NCBI GenBank assembly: GCA_903832475.1
Contig: CAILBQ010000094.1
Span: 1-9,730, forward strand
Length of the DNA stretch: 9,730 nucleotides
Origin: an uncultured Acidobacteriota bacterium
GTDB lineage: Bacteria > Acidobacteriota > Terriglobia > Terriglobales > Acidobacteriaceae
Direction of reading: 5' to 3'
In this document: positions 1 to 6,122 of the stretch, piece after piece
How positions within the stretch are numbered: the first letter of the stretch is position 1
Layout: each line of letters opens with the position of its first letter
The notes under the pieces: generated by a model
What the model saw: only the letters and a program-made list of their open reading frames with translations
Database searches by the model: none
Told to the model about the DNA's origin: nothing
Position numbers and translations under genes: made by a program

Positions 1-327
1 CACCTGCGCAAATCGAAACGATCCGTCGCTGGTGCTGGTAAAGCTCTTCACGTCGCGCGTCTTGTCATTCTTCAGAAATACCGTAGCTCCCTGAACAGGC
101 GTGCCGGTATCATCCACGACTTTGCCCTGGATGGTGCGCTGCCCAAAGCTTTGCGCTTCCACCGTCGGCGCCGTCCAATTCAGAAAATCGTGACGGGCCG
201 GCAGCGCGCTGATGACTGCCATCGCCGCCAGGCTGCCCGCGATCCACAACAGGCCGCGATTCCTGTGGAAACAAGCCGCCAGTACACGGGTCGAACCGGC
301 GTTGTTGTTGCTCTTCGTACCGGTCAT
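1..327 (-). CDS. Carboxypeptidase regulatory-like domain protein, secreted or membrane-anchored (3' end outside window)
   Basis: 109 residues are visible, reading from the ATG at 327 to the left edge with no stop. After a polar, basic N-terminus there is a hydrophobic stretch at about residues 25-43 (LLWIAGSLAAMAVISALPA), which reads as a membrane anchor or long signal peptide. A possible signal peptidase site follows near VEAQS. From about residue 66 the pattern GKVVDDTGTPVQGATVFL, then a TSTSDGSFRF turn, is the typical CarboxypepD_reg (peptidase-associated, Ig-like beta sandwich) fold. Such domains usually serve envelope adhesion or structural roles; no enzymatic residues are seen. The gene starts 8 bases after the stop of the LysW-like gene, so the two are probably co-transcribed. 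The nearest purine tract for ribosome binding lies in the upstream gene's Glu codons, suggesting translational coupling. It could be a short one-domain protein or the head of a large TonB-dependent transporter-like protein; the rest lies outside. Confidence 0.8.
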   Translation of the reverse strand, partial: MTGTKSNNNAGSTRVLAACFHRNRGLLWIAGSLAAMAVISALPARHDFLNWTAPTVEAQSFGQRTIQGKVVDDTGTPVQGATVFLKNDKTRDVKSFTSTSDGSFRFAQV

Positions 328-335
328 GCTGGAAT

Positions 336-536
336 TCACTCTTCTTCCTCTTCCTCGTCCAGTAGCTCGTCGTCTTCCTCGTCCAGCTTGTCCTCGTCAA
401 CATGGGCAAGCTCGAGCGGCTCCGTGCCGACGATTTCAAATTCCGTGCCGCACTCGTCACAGGCGACGATGTCGCCTTCATCCACTTCGTCCACTTCAAA
501 ATCCAGCGGGGTATCGCATTCCGGGCAATTGGGCAT
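336..536 (-). CDS. LysW-like zinc-ribbon amino-group carrier protein with polyglutamate C-terminus
   Basis: A 66-residue, very acidic protein. Two CxxC pairs (CPEC at 4-7, CDEC at 26-29) form a small zinc ribbon. The spacing, and the following EFEIVGTEPLEL segment, match the globular domain of LysW/ArgW carriers. LysW carries alpha-aminoadipate or glutamate on the gamma-carboxyl of its C-terminal Glu during lysine/arginine synthesis by the AAA route, where the usual ending is EDWGE. Here the ending is a low-complexity tail, LDEEDDEL then LDEEEEEE, so a terminal Glu is kept but the conserved Trp-Gly is missing. No lysX, lysZ, lysY or lysJ homologue is in the window. It may be a carrier for another ligase, or a LysW-fold protein with a different role. 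A strong Shine-Dalgarno precedes the ATG. Membership in the LysW-like fold is fairly sure; the biochemical role is not known. Confidence 0.8.
   Translation of the reverse strand: MPNCPECDTPLDFEVDEVDEGDIVACDECGTEFEIVGTEPLELAHVDEDKLDEEDDELLDEEEEEE
339..386 (-). repeat. 24-bp tandem duplication coding the acidic tail
   Basis: Two adjacent 24-base units (386-363 and 362-339 on the minus strand) begin with the same 14 bases (CTGGACGAGGAAGA) and encode LDEEDDEL and LDEEEEEE. The second unit ends exactly at the stop codon, so the tail appears to have grown by in-frame duplication and then drifted. Confidence 0.75.
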
Positions 537-540
537 AATG

Positions 541-549
541 CCTTCTCCT
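541..549 (-). promoter_or_regulatory. Shine-Dalgarno of the LysW-like gene
   Basis: On the minus strand AGGAGAAGG lies 4-12 bases before the ATG at 536. It is a strong match that fixes the start of this small gene and supports it as genuinely translated. Confidence 0.75.
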
Positions 550-703
550 AGGTCTGAACAACCGTCAAATGTCGCACCGCATACGCATTATGATGACAGC
601 ACTGCATGGTGGGACTCCGCATAGTTTTAGATCTCAGGCCGTTTCGGGTCAAGCGCCGCAGTCACCAGTTGCCAAATTCACTCCTCTGGAGACAGAAAAC
701 ACG

Positions 704-2194
704 ATGAATGCGACGAAGTTGTTCCAACCGCTGCCACGCTCGTTTCCCGTGAAGTCCGCTGCTCTCTGCGCATCCCTCGTCGCCCTGTTGCTGGCCTCGG
801 CCGTCATCTCTTCCGCCCAACCAGACTATCAACTGCATGCCACGCCCGTTTCCGCCGCCCCCGCCGACCCAGCCATCGCCGCCGCCCTGACCCAAATCTC
901 CGACGCGCGCATCCGTAAGACGATTGAGACCCTGGTTGGTTTCGGCACCCGCAACTCCCTTTCCAGCATGGAGACCGACCTTCCTCCCGGCCAAGGCGTG
1001 AAAGCCGCCGCCGACTGGCTTTTCTCCCAGTTCGAAGCCATCTCCAAGGACTGCAACAACTGCCTCGAAGTCAAGCGCGACACCTTCATCGCCGACCCCA
1101 AGAGCGGCGAAGGCGGCCAGTGGGCTAAGCGCGTCCCTCGCCCCACCGAAATGACCAACGTCTACGCCGTCCTCCGCGGCGCCAATCCAACCCAGACCCC
1201 CGCAGCCGCAAAGCGCATGTATCTGGTGACCGGCCACTACGACACTCGCAACACCGACGTCCTCGACGACCACGGCGCTGCTCCCGGCGCCAACGATGAC
1301 TCGAGCGGCGTCGCCGTCTCGCTCGAATGCGCCCGCGTCCTCTCCAAACTCAAGCTCCCCGCCTCGCTGGTCTTCGTCGCCGTCGTCGGCGAAGAGCAGG
1401 GCCTGCTCGGCTCCGCTCACCTCGCCCATCTCGCACGCACCGAAGGCTGGCAGCTCGAAGGCGTCCTTAACAACGACATCGTCGGCGGCAACACCACCCC
1501 CGGCGACACCCTGCAGCGCAAAGACACCGTTCGTGTCTTCTCCGAAAGCTACCCCGCCGCAGCCACCCCCGAGCAGCTGCAGAAAATCCGCGCCCTCGGC
1601 CAAGTCGATGATTCTCCCAGCCGCGAACTCGCCCGCGCCATGGCCGACGCCGCCCGCACCTACACCAGGCGAAACGATTTCGCCCCCTTCCTCGTCTCCC
1701 GCCCCGACCGCTACCTCCGCGGAGGCGACCACACCAGCTTCAACAAAGAGGGCTTCGCCGCCGTCCGCCTCACCGAGTGGCGCGAAGACTTCAACCACCA
1801 GCACCAGAACGTCCGCGTCGAAAACGGAACCCAGTTCGGCGACCTCCTCCAGTTCGTCGACTTCGCCTACGTCCAAAAAGTAGCTGCGCTCAACGCCGCA
1901 ACTCTGGCCACGCTAGCCGCCTCTCCCGGCATCCCCACCGACGTCAAAATCGACGCCAGACAGCTCGAAAACGGCACAACCCTCACCTGGAACGCACCCG
2001 CCGGCGCGCCCAAGGACTTTCACTACGAGCTCCTCTGGCGCGAAACCACTGCCCCCGACTGGCAATTCTCCCAGCCCGTCCAGGCCACGAGCGGTCCCGT
2101 CTCGATCACCGTCCCCGTCTCTAAAGACAACGTCATCTTCGGCGTCCGCACCGTCGACCCCGCCGGCCATCGCAGCCTGGTCGCCACTCCCTGA
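704..2194 (+). CDS. Secreted M28-family zinc aminopeptidase with C-terminal Fn3-like domain
   Basis: 496 residues. I chose ATG 704 over the in-frame ATG at 569: it has GGAGA 11 bases upstream and directly yields a signal peptide (basic start, hydrophobic ALCASLVALLLASAVISSA, cleavage near SSAQP). The 45 extra upstream residues look non-coding. The M28 di-zinc site is complete: GHYDT (H178, D180), ANDDSSG (D198/D199), VGEEQG (E230 catalytic, E231 ligand), NNDIVGG (D258) and GGDHTSF (H343). A DCNNC pair (C117, C120) before the core could form a disulfide in the periplasm. Residues from about 410 on (KIDARQLENGTTLTWNAPAG..., FGVRTVDPAGH) look like a fibronectin type III or similar beta sandwich. 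The likely role is release of N-terminal amino acids from extracellular peptides. It is divergent from the LysW-like unit, with 167 bases between starts, and is followed after 38 bases by the phosphatase gene. Substrate preference cannot be read from the sequence. Confidence 0.9.
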   Translation: MNATKLFQPLPRSFPVKSAALCASLVALLLASAVISSAQPDYQLHATPVSAAPADPAIAAALTQISDARIRKTIETLVGFGTRNSLSSMETDLPPGQGVKAAADWLFSQFEAISKDCNNCLEVKRDTFIADPKSGEGGQWAKRVPRPTEMTNVYAVLRGANPTQTPAAAKRMYLVTGHYDTRNTDVLDDHGAAPGANDDSSGVAVSLECARVLSKLKLPASLVFVAVVGEEQGLLGSAHLAHLARTEGWQLEGVLNNDIVGGNTTPGDTLQRKDTVRVFSESYPAAATPEQLQKIRALGQVDDSPSRELARAMADAARTYTRRNDFAPFLVSRPDRYLRGGDHTSFNKEGFAAVRLTEWREDFNHQHQNVRVENGTQFGDLLQFVDFAYVQKVAALNAATLATLAASPGIPTDVKIDARQLENGTTLTWNAPAGAPKDFHYELLWRETTAPDWQFSQPVQATSGPVSITVPVSKDNVIFGVRTVDPAGHRSLVATP

Positions 2195-2216
2195 ATGCGG
2201 CTCCGCCCGATCCTTC

Positions 2217-2225
2217 TGCTATCTT
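2217..2225 (+). promoter_or_regulatory. Possible extended -10 element positioned for a leaderless transcript
   Basis: TGCTATCTT fits the extended -10 form TGnTATnnT. The hexamer (2220-2225) ends 7 bases before the ATG at 2233, so transcription could begin at or next to the start codon. No -35 box is seen, and no Shine-Dalgarno precedes this ATG. Confidence 0.3.
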
Positions 2226-2232
2226 CCTCGCT

Positions 2233-3450
2233 ATGACGAATCGCATGCTCGCCTGGCTGCGAGGCCAGCCCAAGTTATGGGTTCACCTGCAGCAGACCCC
2301 CATGCGGCGACTGGCGGTCTTGCTGGTCGCTGTCTTTCTGCTGTTCTCGGTCATCGGCTTTTACGTCGACCTCATGTCCGGAGCCACCCTTCCTTACTCC
2401 GTTATCGTGGTCACGGCGGCACTTTCCGGCCTGAATGGTGTGACTTGGGTTCTTGTTCTGGCGCGGGGACCCGTCTTCGCCATCCTTCTGCTCGCTATCG
2501 CCGAATACTTCAACAACAACCTCACCCGCGCCGCAGGCTTCTTTACTGAGTTTGTACTGCACTCCCCCGCCGTTTCCCAGGAACAGGGCATCCGCTTCGC
2601 CGCCACGTCCATCATGGTCCTGGTCATCGCGTCCTATATCTGCTTTTCCCGATACATGGCCATCAATGGCAAAGAAGCTTACCGCCTCAAGACTGAACTG
2701 ACCTTGGCCCACGGCATTCAGAAGACTCTGGTGCCCCCGATTTACAGTCACTCTTCTTGCTTTGAGATTTACGGCATCTCCGAACCCAGCGACAAAGTCG
2801 GCGGGGATTTGGTGGATCTCGTCCAGCTGCCCAACGGCGATGCCGTGGCCTACCTCGCCGACATTGCCGGCCACGGACTGCAGGCCGGCATCCTCATGGG
2901 CATGTTGAAGACTGCGGCGCGTACCGCCCTCACCGACGCCGGCCCGACGGTGGGAGACCCCGATACCGGCGCGTCGACCTTATCCTCGCTCATGAGCCGC
3001 CTCAACATCATCCTTCCCCAGGTGAAGGAAGCGCACATGTACGCTACCTTCACCGCGCTTCGGCTCAATGCCGACGGCCTTTCCTATTACGGCATGGCCG
3101 CCAGTCCCCCGCTACTGCACTGGGTCGCAGCCGACAAAACCATTGCCCGCGTCGAAGAGCAGCAGTTCCCGCTCGGCCTCCTGCCCGTCGCCGAATTCGG
3201 CGCCAGCGCCTTCACCATGGCCGCTGACGACGTAGTCCTGATCGCCACCGACGGCATTCTCGAAGTGACCTCATCCCGCGGCATCGAGTTTGGCGCAGCG
3301 TCCCTTGAAGCGGTCGTCGCCGCTCACATCAACCTCTCTCTGCCGGAAATGGCCGAAGCTATCCTCAAGACCGTCCGCGCGTACGGCAGACAGCTCGACG
3401 ACCAGACCTTGCTCCTCGTCCGCCGCAACCGCACTGCCAACGCGAACTGA
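2233..3450 (+). CDS. Membrane-anchored PP2C-type (SpoIIE/RsbU-like) serine/threonine phosphatase
   Basis: 405 residues. Four hydrophobic segments (about 25-46, 52-72, 73-92 and 120-142) form an N-terminal membrane module with no recognised ligand domain. A short helix around 147-166 (KEAYRLKTELTLAHGIQKTL) joins it to the catalytic domain, much like the linker of RsbU/SpoIIE proteins. The phosphatase domain (about 175-398) keeps the metal-binding acids: VGGD (D192), LADIAGHG (D210), ATDGILE (D340) and DDQTLLLV (D389/D390), so it should be active. The family dephosphorylates anti-sigma-factor antagonists (STAS domain) in partner-switching pathways. No STAS protein or anti-sigma kinase is nearby, so the target is unknown. 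The start is the ATG 38 bases after the peptidase stop; there is no Shine-Dalgarno, which suggests either leaderless expression or coupling. The 3' end converges on the minus-strand gene ending at 3514. Confidence 0.92.
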   Translation: MTNRMLAWLRGQPKLWVHLQQTPMRRLAVLLVAVFLLFSVIGFYVDLMSGATLPYSVIVVTAALSGLNGVTWVLVLARGPVFAILLLAIAEYFNNNLTRAAGFFTEFVLHSPAVSQEQGIRFAATSIMVLVIASYICFSRYMAINGKEAYRLKTELTLAHGIQKTLVPPIYSHSSCFEIYGISEPSDKVGGDLVDLVQLPNGDAVAYLADIAGHGLQAGILMGMLKTAARTALTDAGPTVGDPDTGASTLSSLMSRLNIILPQVKEAHMYATFTALRLNADGLSYYGMAASPPLLHWVAADKTIARVEEQQFPLGLLPVAEFGASAFTMAADDVVLIATDGILEVTSSRGIEFGAASLEAVVAAHINLSLPEMAEAILKTVRAYGRQLDDQTLLLVRRNRTANAN

Positions 3451-3513
3451 ACAGGCCGCCAAATACTCGAATGCCGTCATCCTGGCTTGTCCGCCGGTTC
3501 CGGCCTTTTATGA

Positions 3514-3849
3514 TCAGCCCGGGTCTGGCACTGCTGCCGAGGGCGCCGGCGCGGAGCGATTCAGCATTACCAGAAACTTCATCCCCTCAAAGTCCACACC
3601 CAATCGGATGGAGTCACCGGAGAGCGTCCCGTCACAGTTGACCGTGTAGTTCCCAAAGTCAAAATGGAAGGCACATACATTTCCCCATACCTTGCCATCG
3701 TAAATGTTGATGGTGCTGCCTCCTGCTTCGTTGGTTCCCGTCAGAGTGACGCCATCCGACATCAACGTAAATCGTATTGGATCGGCGGTGCCGTTCAGTT
3801 CGGTTAACACGCCTTCCCATTGCCCGTTGAAGCCTGAGTCTTGGGTCAC
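3514..3849 (-). CDS. Small beta-rich hypothetical protein
   Basis: 111 residues starting at GTG 3849, with AGGAG six bases upstream, which is a good ribosome-binding site and the main support for this gene. I do not recognise a named family. The sequence alternates short hydrophobic strands with Gly/Asp turns: GQWEGVL near the N-terminus, then IRFTLMSDGVTLTGT, DGKVWGNVCAFHFDF and CDGTLSGDSIRLGVDF. This 'G-W-G ... dG-x-tGT ... dG-x-vxGN ... GtlxGD' rhythm resembles short beta-barrel or sandwich proteins, often unannotated, seen in soil bacteria. There is no signal peptide, so it is either cytoplasmic or exported by another route. The last ten residues are Pro/Ala-rich. Two cysteines (in NVCAF and NCDGT) could pair. 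It lies alone on the minus strand, convergent with the phosphatase gene. A role in ligand binding is possible but unproven. Confidence 0.65.
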   Translation of the reverse strand: MTQDSGFNGQWEGVLTELNGTADPIRFTLMSDGVTLTGTNEAGGSTINIYDGKVWGNVCAFHFDFGNYTVNCDGTLSGDSIRLGVDFEGMKFLVMLNRSAPAPSAAVPDPG

Positions 3850-3855
3850 GGTGCT

Positions 3856-3860
3856 CTCCT
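3856..3860 (-). promoter_or_regulatory. Shine-Dalgarno AGGAG deciding a GTG start
   Basis: The minus-strand sequence AAAAGGAGAGCACCGTG places AGGAG six bases before GTG 3849. No ATG in the frame offers a better start. Confidence 0.65.
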
Positions 3861-3900
3861 TTTGAGCTGCATCAAGTTCGACCGCGAGACGGCTACGCGC

Positions 3901-4161
3901 TCAAATCGTCGTTTCGTTGAGCCAACTGCCCAGGACGCCTTGAGGAAGCCCGAACTCCCCATGTATCTGCAGTAGTGCAAGCTTTATAGCACTCCCGAAC
4001 CGATGCTGGCCGATCCTCCAGTGTCCACCAGCCGGCCTGTGCCCGAAATAACCGGCCCAGAACGGCGCCCACATCCCGAAAGCGTCACGCCCGCAGTATT
4101 CGTTCCACATCCACGAGTCGCCCGCATGACACGTTGCATCCCAACCATGTACGCTCTCCAC
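3901..4161 (-). CDS. Doubtful Trp-rich ORF, possibly a gene remnant
   Basis: An 86-codon frame from GTG 4161. It has five Trp and many Gly/His residues (WMWNEYCGRDAFGMWAPFW, then GYFGHRPAGGHW), an unusual composition that is not the usual Ala/Gly/Arg-rich shadow. No Shine-Dalgarno is seen, no family is recognised, and its start abuts the divergent rhomboid-like start by four bases. It ends 51 bases before the credible minus-strand gene at 3849, so it could be an upstream partner, a degraded fragment or chance. The stretch 3850-4165 otherwise holds no gene I can support. Confidence 0.22.
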   Translation of the reverse strand: MESVHGWDATCHAGDSWMWNEYCGRDAFGMWAPFWAGYFGHRPAGGHWRIGQHRFGSAIKLALLQIHGEFGLPQGVLGSWLNETTI

Positions 4162-4165
4162 AGCT

Positions 4166-4990
4166 ATGTCCAGATTCGGTTCGGTTCAATTCGCGCTCCC
4201 CGATTTCACCGGCGCCACCCGTCGGCTGATCCTGTGGAACCTGGGCGCCTTCTTTGTCCTCCTCCTGCTGACCGCAGCCCGCCTCGTCGACCCACAGGCG
4301 GTCTTGTCGCACTTCGGACTCTATCCGCCGAACTTCGCCGCCGGTCAAATCTGGCAGCCCGTCACCTACAGCCTCATCCATTTCTCCATCCTCGGCACAG
4401 CCTTCGAACTGCTTTCCCTCTGGTTCCTCGGCGGCTTCTTGGAATCGATGCATCCCGACCGCTGGGTCACGGGCCTCTACGTCTTCTCCGTAATCGGGGC
4501 CGCACTGACCGCCGTCCTCATCTACGCCGTCGGCATCGGCACCGGACATCCTCAGCCCCTGGTCGCCATTACCGGCTGCCTCGGCGGCATTTTCGGCCTG
4601 CTCACCGCCATCGCCCTGCTTCACGGCGATGTGCAATTCCAGATGTTCTTCGTCATCGGCGTCAAGGCCAAGTATCTGGCCATCATCTACACCCTCATCG
4701 CCCTCGCCCAGACCTTCGGCGAACAGCGCGTCTACGCCTTCGCCCAACTCGGCGGAGCCGTCGCCGCCATCCTCTACGTGCGCCTCGCCACCCGCCGCGG
4801 AGTGTCTTTCGCCGTGAGTGAGAGCATGTATGGCCTGCGCAACAAGTACTACCGCTGGAAGCGCCGCCGCGCCGCCAGCAAGTTCCAGGTCTACATGAAA
4901 AAGCAGGGCCGCACCGTCCGCTTCGACGGCCAGGGCCGCCTCATCGACGAAGACGACGTCAAGCACGACGACCGCAAACGCTGGAACTGA
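4166..4990 (+). CDS. Rhomboid-fold membrane protein lacking catalytic residues (pseudoprotease)
   Basis: 274 residues with about six membrane helices followed by a basic C-terminal tail (YRWKRRRAASKFQ) and an acidic end. The rhomboid signature is visible: the segment HFSILGTAFELLSLWFLGG (72-90) aligns closely with E. coli GlpG HFSLMHILFNLLWWWYLGG. The GlpG oxyanion residues H150 and N154 are Gly77 and Glu81 here. The catalytic GxSG motif is TGCLGG (136-141), with Leu139 in place of the serine. In the last helix the usual AHLGG is AQLGG, with Gln194 in place of the catalytic histidine. The protein therefore cannot be a classical serine protease, but the helix-packing WxLGG and G-rich motifs are kept, as in iRhoms and Derlins. 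A chaperone-like or sequestering role is an inference. No Shine-Dalgarno is seen. DUF2461 follows after 78 bases, and the two may share a transcript. Confidence 0.85.
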   Translation: MSRFGSVQFALPDFTGATRRLILWNLGAFFVLLLLTAARLVDPQAVLSHFGLYPPNFAAGQIWQPVTYSLIHFSILGTAFELLSLWFLGGFLESMHPDRWVTGLYVFSVIGAALTAVLIYAVGIGTGHPQPLVAITGCLGGIFGLLTAIALLHGDVQFQMFFVIGVKAKYLAIIYTLIALAQTFGEQRVYAFAQLGGAVAAILYVRLATRRGVSFAVSESMYGLRNKYYRWKRRRAASKFQVYMKKQGRTVRFDGQGRLIDEDDVKHDDRKRWN

Positions 4991-5068
4991 CTTTCCCCAA
5001 CGTCTCCCCAATTTATCCAGCCAATCGACATCCCGCTCATCGACGATAATCACCCTGAGACGTTTCCC

Positions 5069-5887
5069 ATGCCCAAATCCCAAAAAGCATCCCCCGCCGT
5101 CCCCTATCTCCGCAAGGAGGGCCTCGCCTTCCTCCGCTCCATGGTCCGCTACAACAACCAGGACCCCGTCGCTGCCCGCGAATGGTTCCAGTCCAACAAA
5201 CCCACCTACGAAGCCGAGCTCAAAGAGCCCATGCTGGCCATCATCCGCCGCGTCACCGACGCCATGACCGACTTCGCCCCCGACCACGTTCGCCCCGCTG
5301 AAAAATCCTTCTTCCGCATCTACCGCGACACGCGCTTCTCCAACGACAAGCGCCCCTACAAAGACCACATCGCCGCCTGGTGGTCCCACACCGCCCTCGA
5401 AAAGACCTCCGGCGCCGGTTTTTACTTCCACATTGCGCCTAAGGAAGTCACCATCGCTGCCGGCGCCTACATGCCCGAAAAAGAGCAGCTTGCCGCCATC
5501 CGCCACTGGCTCGTCGACAACCACGAGTCCTTCCGCGCCCTGCTCACAAAACCCGCACTCCGCAAAGCATTCAGAGAGTTCGAAGCCAACGCCCTCAGCC
5601 GCCCCCCCAAAGGATTCCCCGCCGAGGACCCGGCCCACCCCGGCCAACCCCACCCCGCACTCGATCTTGTCCGCTGCCGCCAGTGGGGCATCGCCGCTAC
5701 CCTCCCCGTCGAGGCCGCCCTCGACCCCAAATTCGCCGACGTCCTCATCCGCCATTTCAGGCTCGCCGCCCCCATCGTCGCCGCCCTGAATACCCCCATC
5801 GCCGCCTCTCTGGAAGAGCCCGCCAAGCCGCGTCAGTCGTCCCTTTTCACGCTCCCAGGTACCCCAAAAGTGGCAAAAACCCGCTAA
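5069..5887 (+). CDS. DUF2461 / TIGR02453 family protein
   Basis: 272 residues. Family hallmarks are present in order: an N-terminal FLRSMVRYNN...REWF segment (21-40, with a few extra residues between the NN and REWF parts compared with the usual N-N-x-x-WF), the diagnostic RIYRDTRFSNDKRPYK block (83-98), GFYFHIAPKEVTIAAGAYMP (117-136) and an iR-type helix (LAAIRHWL). The family is widespread in bacteria and some fungi, is cytoplasmic, and has no established biochemical function; the conserved RDTRF..DK.PYK block looks like an active or binding site. The C-terminal 20 residues are Pro/Ser/Lys-rich and probably disordered. ATG 5069 is preceded only by a weak GAG. It lies 78 bases after the rhomboid-like gene on the same strand. 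Assignment to the family is firm; the function is unknown. Confidence 0.92.
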   Translation: MPKSQKASPAVPYLRKEGLAFLRSMVRYNNQDPVAAREWFQSNKPTYEAELKEPMLAIIRRVTDAMTDFAPDHVRPAEKSFFRIYRDTRFSNDKRPYKDHIAAWWSHTALEKTSGAGFYFHIAPKEVTIAAGAYMPEKEQLAAIRHWLVDNHESFRALLTKPALRKAFREFEANALSRPPKGFPAEDPAHPGQPHPALDLVRCRQWGIAATLPVEAALDPKFADVLIRHFRLAAPIVAALNTPIAASLEEPAKPRQSSLFTLPGTPKVAKTR

Positions 5888-5888
5888 A

Positions 5889-5928
5889 TATGGGACAAAA
5901 ACCGAGGTATTCGCATAAATACCCCATA
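5889..5928. repeat. Nested inverted repeat between DUF2461 and the HU gene
   Basis: An inner GGTATT (5906-5911) / AATACC (5918-5923) pair with a 6-base loop sits inside an outer TATGGG (5889-5894) / CCCATA (5923-5928) pair. It begins just after the DUF2461 stop in an AT-richer patch. No T-run follows, so it is not an obvious terminator; it could be an operator or RNA processing site. Confidence 0.4.
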
Positions 5929-6122
5929 ATTCCTGTGGAAATGTGCCTTTTGCCGTTGACTTTGCCCTCTCAAAAGACGCAAGGTATCCATCGACAGGTT
6001 TCTCCGGACCCGCGTCATTCCTAGGGATTTGCGTGCAGGTTGCCTTGACGCCCTTCCCCCGCGGATTCCACCCACCCGGACTTCCTGAGGCAACTGAATC
6101 CCGCTCGTAACAAGTTCAAAAT

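Noticed and set aside
300..410. Ser-rich plus-strand frame in the CTT/CTC tract as a secreted Ser-rich protein
   Set aside because: It is the complement of the acidic tail codons of the LysW-like gene, which has a zinc ribbon and a strong ribosome site.
569..703. N-terminal extension of the M28 peptidase from ATG 569
   Set aside because: It would bury the signal peptide 45 residues inside the protein; ATG 704 has a better ribosome site and gives a normal signal sequence.
662..1876. 404-codon minus-strand frame antisense to the M28 peptidase
   Set aside because: Its Gly/Val/Ala/Glu-rich, low-complexity translation is the typical mirror of C-ending codons on the plus strand; the plus-strand frame has a full zinc site.
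3489..3510. CCGG-tt-CCGG palindrome followed by CCTTTTA after the phosphatase gene, as a terminator
   Set aside because: The loop would be only two bases and the T-run is short; a stable terminator hairpin is not supported.
4085..5755. 556-codon minus-strand frame spanning the rhomboid-like and DUF2461 genes
   Set aside because: It crosses two recognisable plus-strand genes and has a repetitive Gly/Glu/Asp-rich composition; it is a codon-bias shadow.
5956..5990. TTGACT with TATCCA as a promoter for the HU gene
   Set aside because: The spacer is 23 bases, too long for a sigma70 promoter, and no hexamer at 16-18 bases is acceptable.
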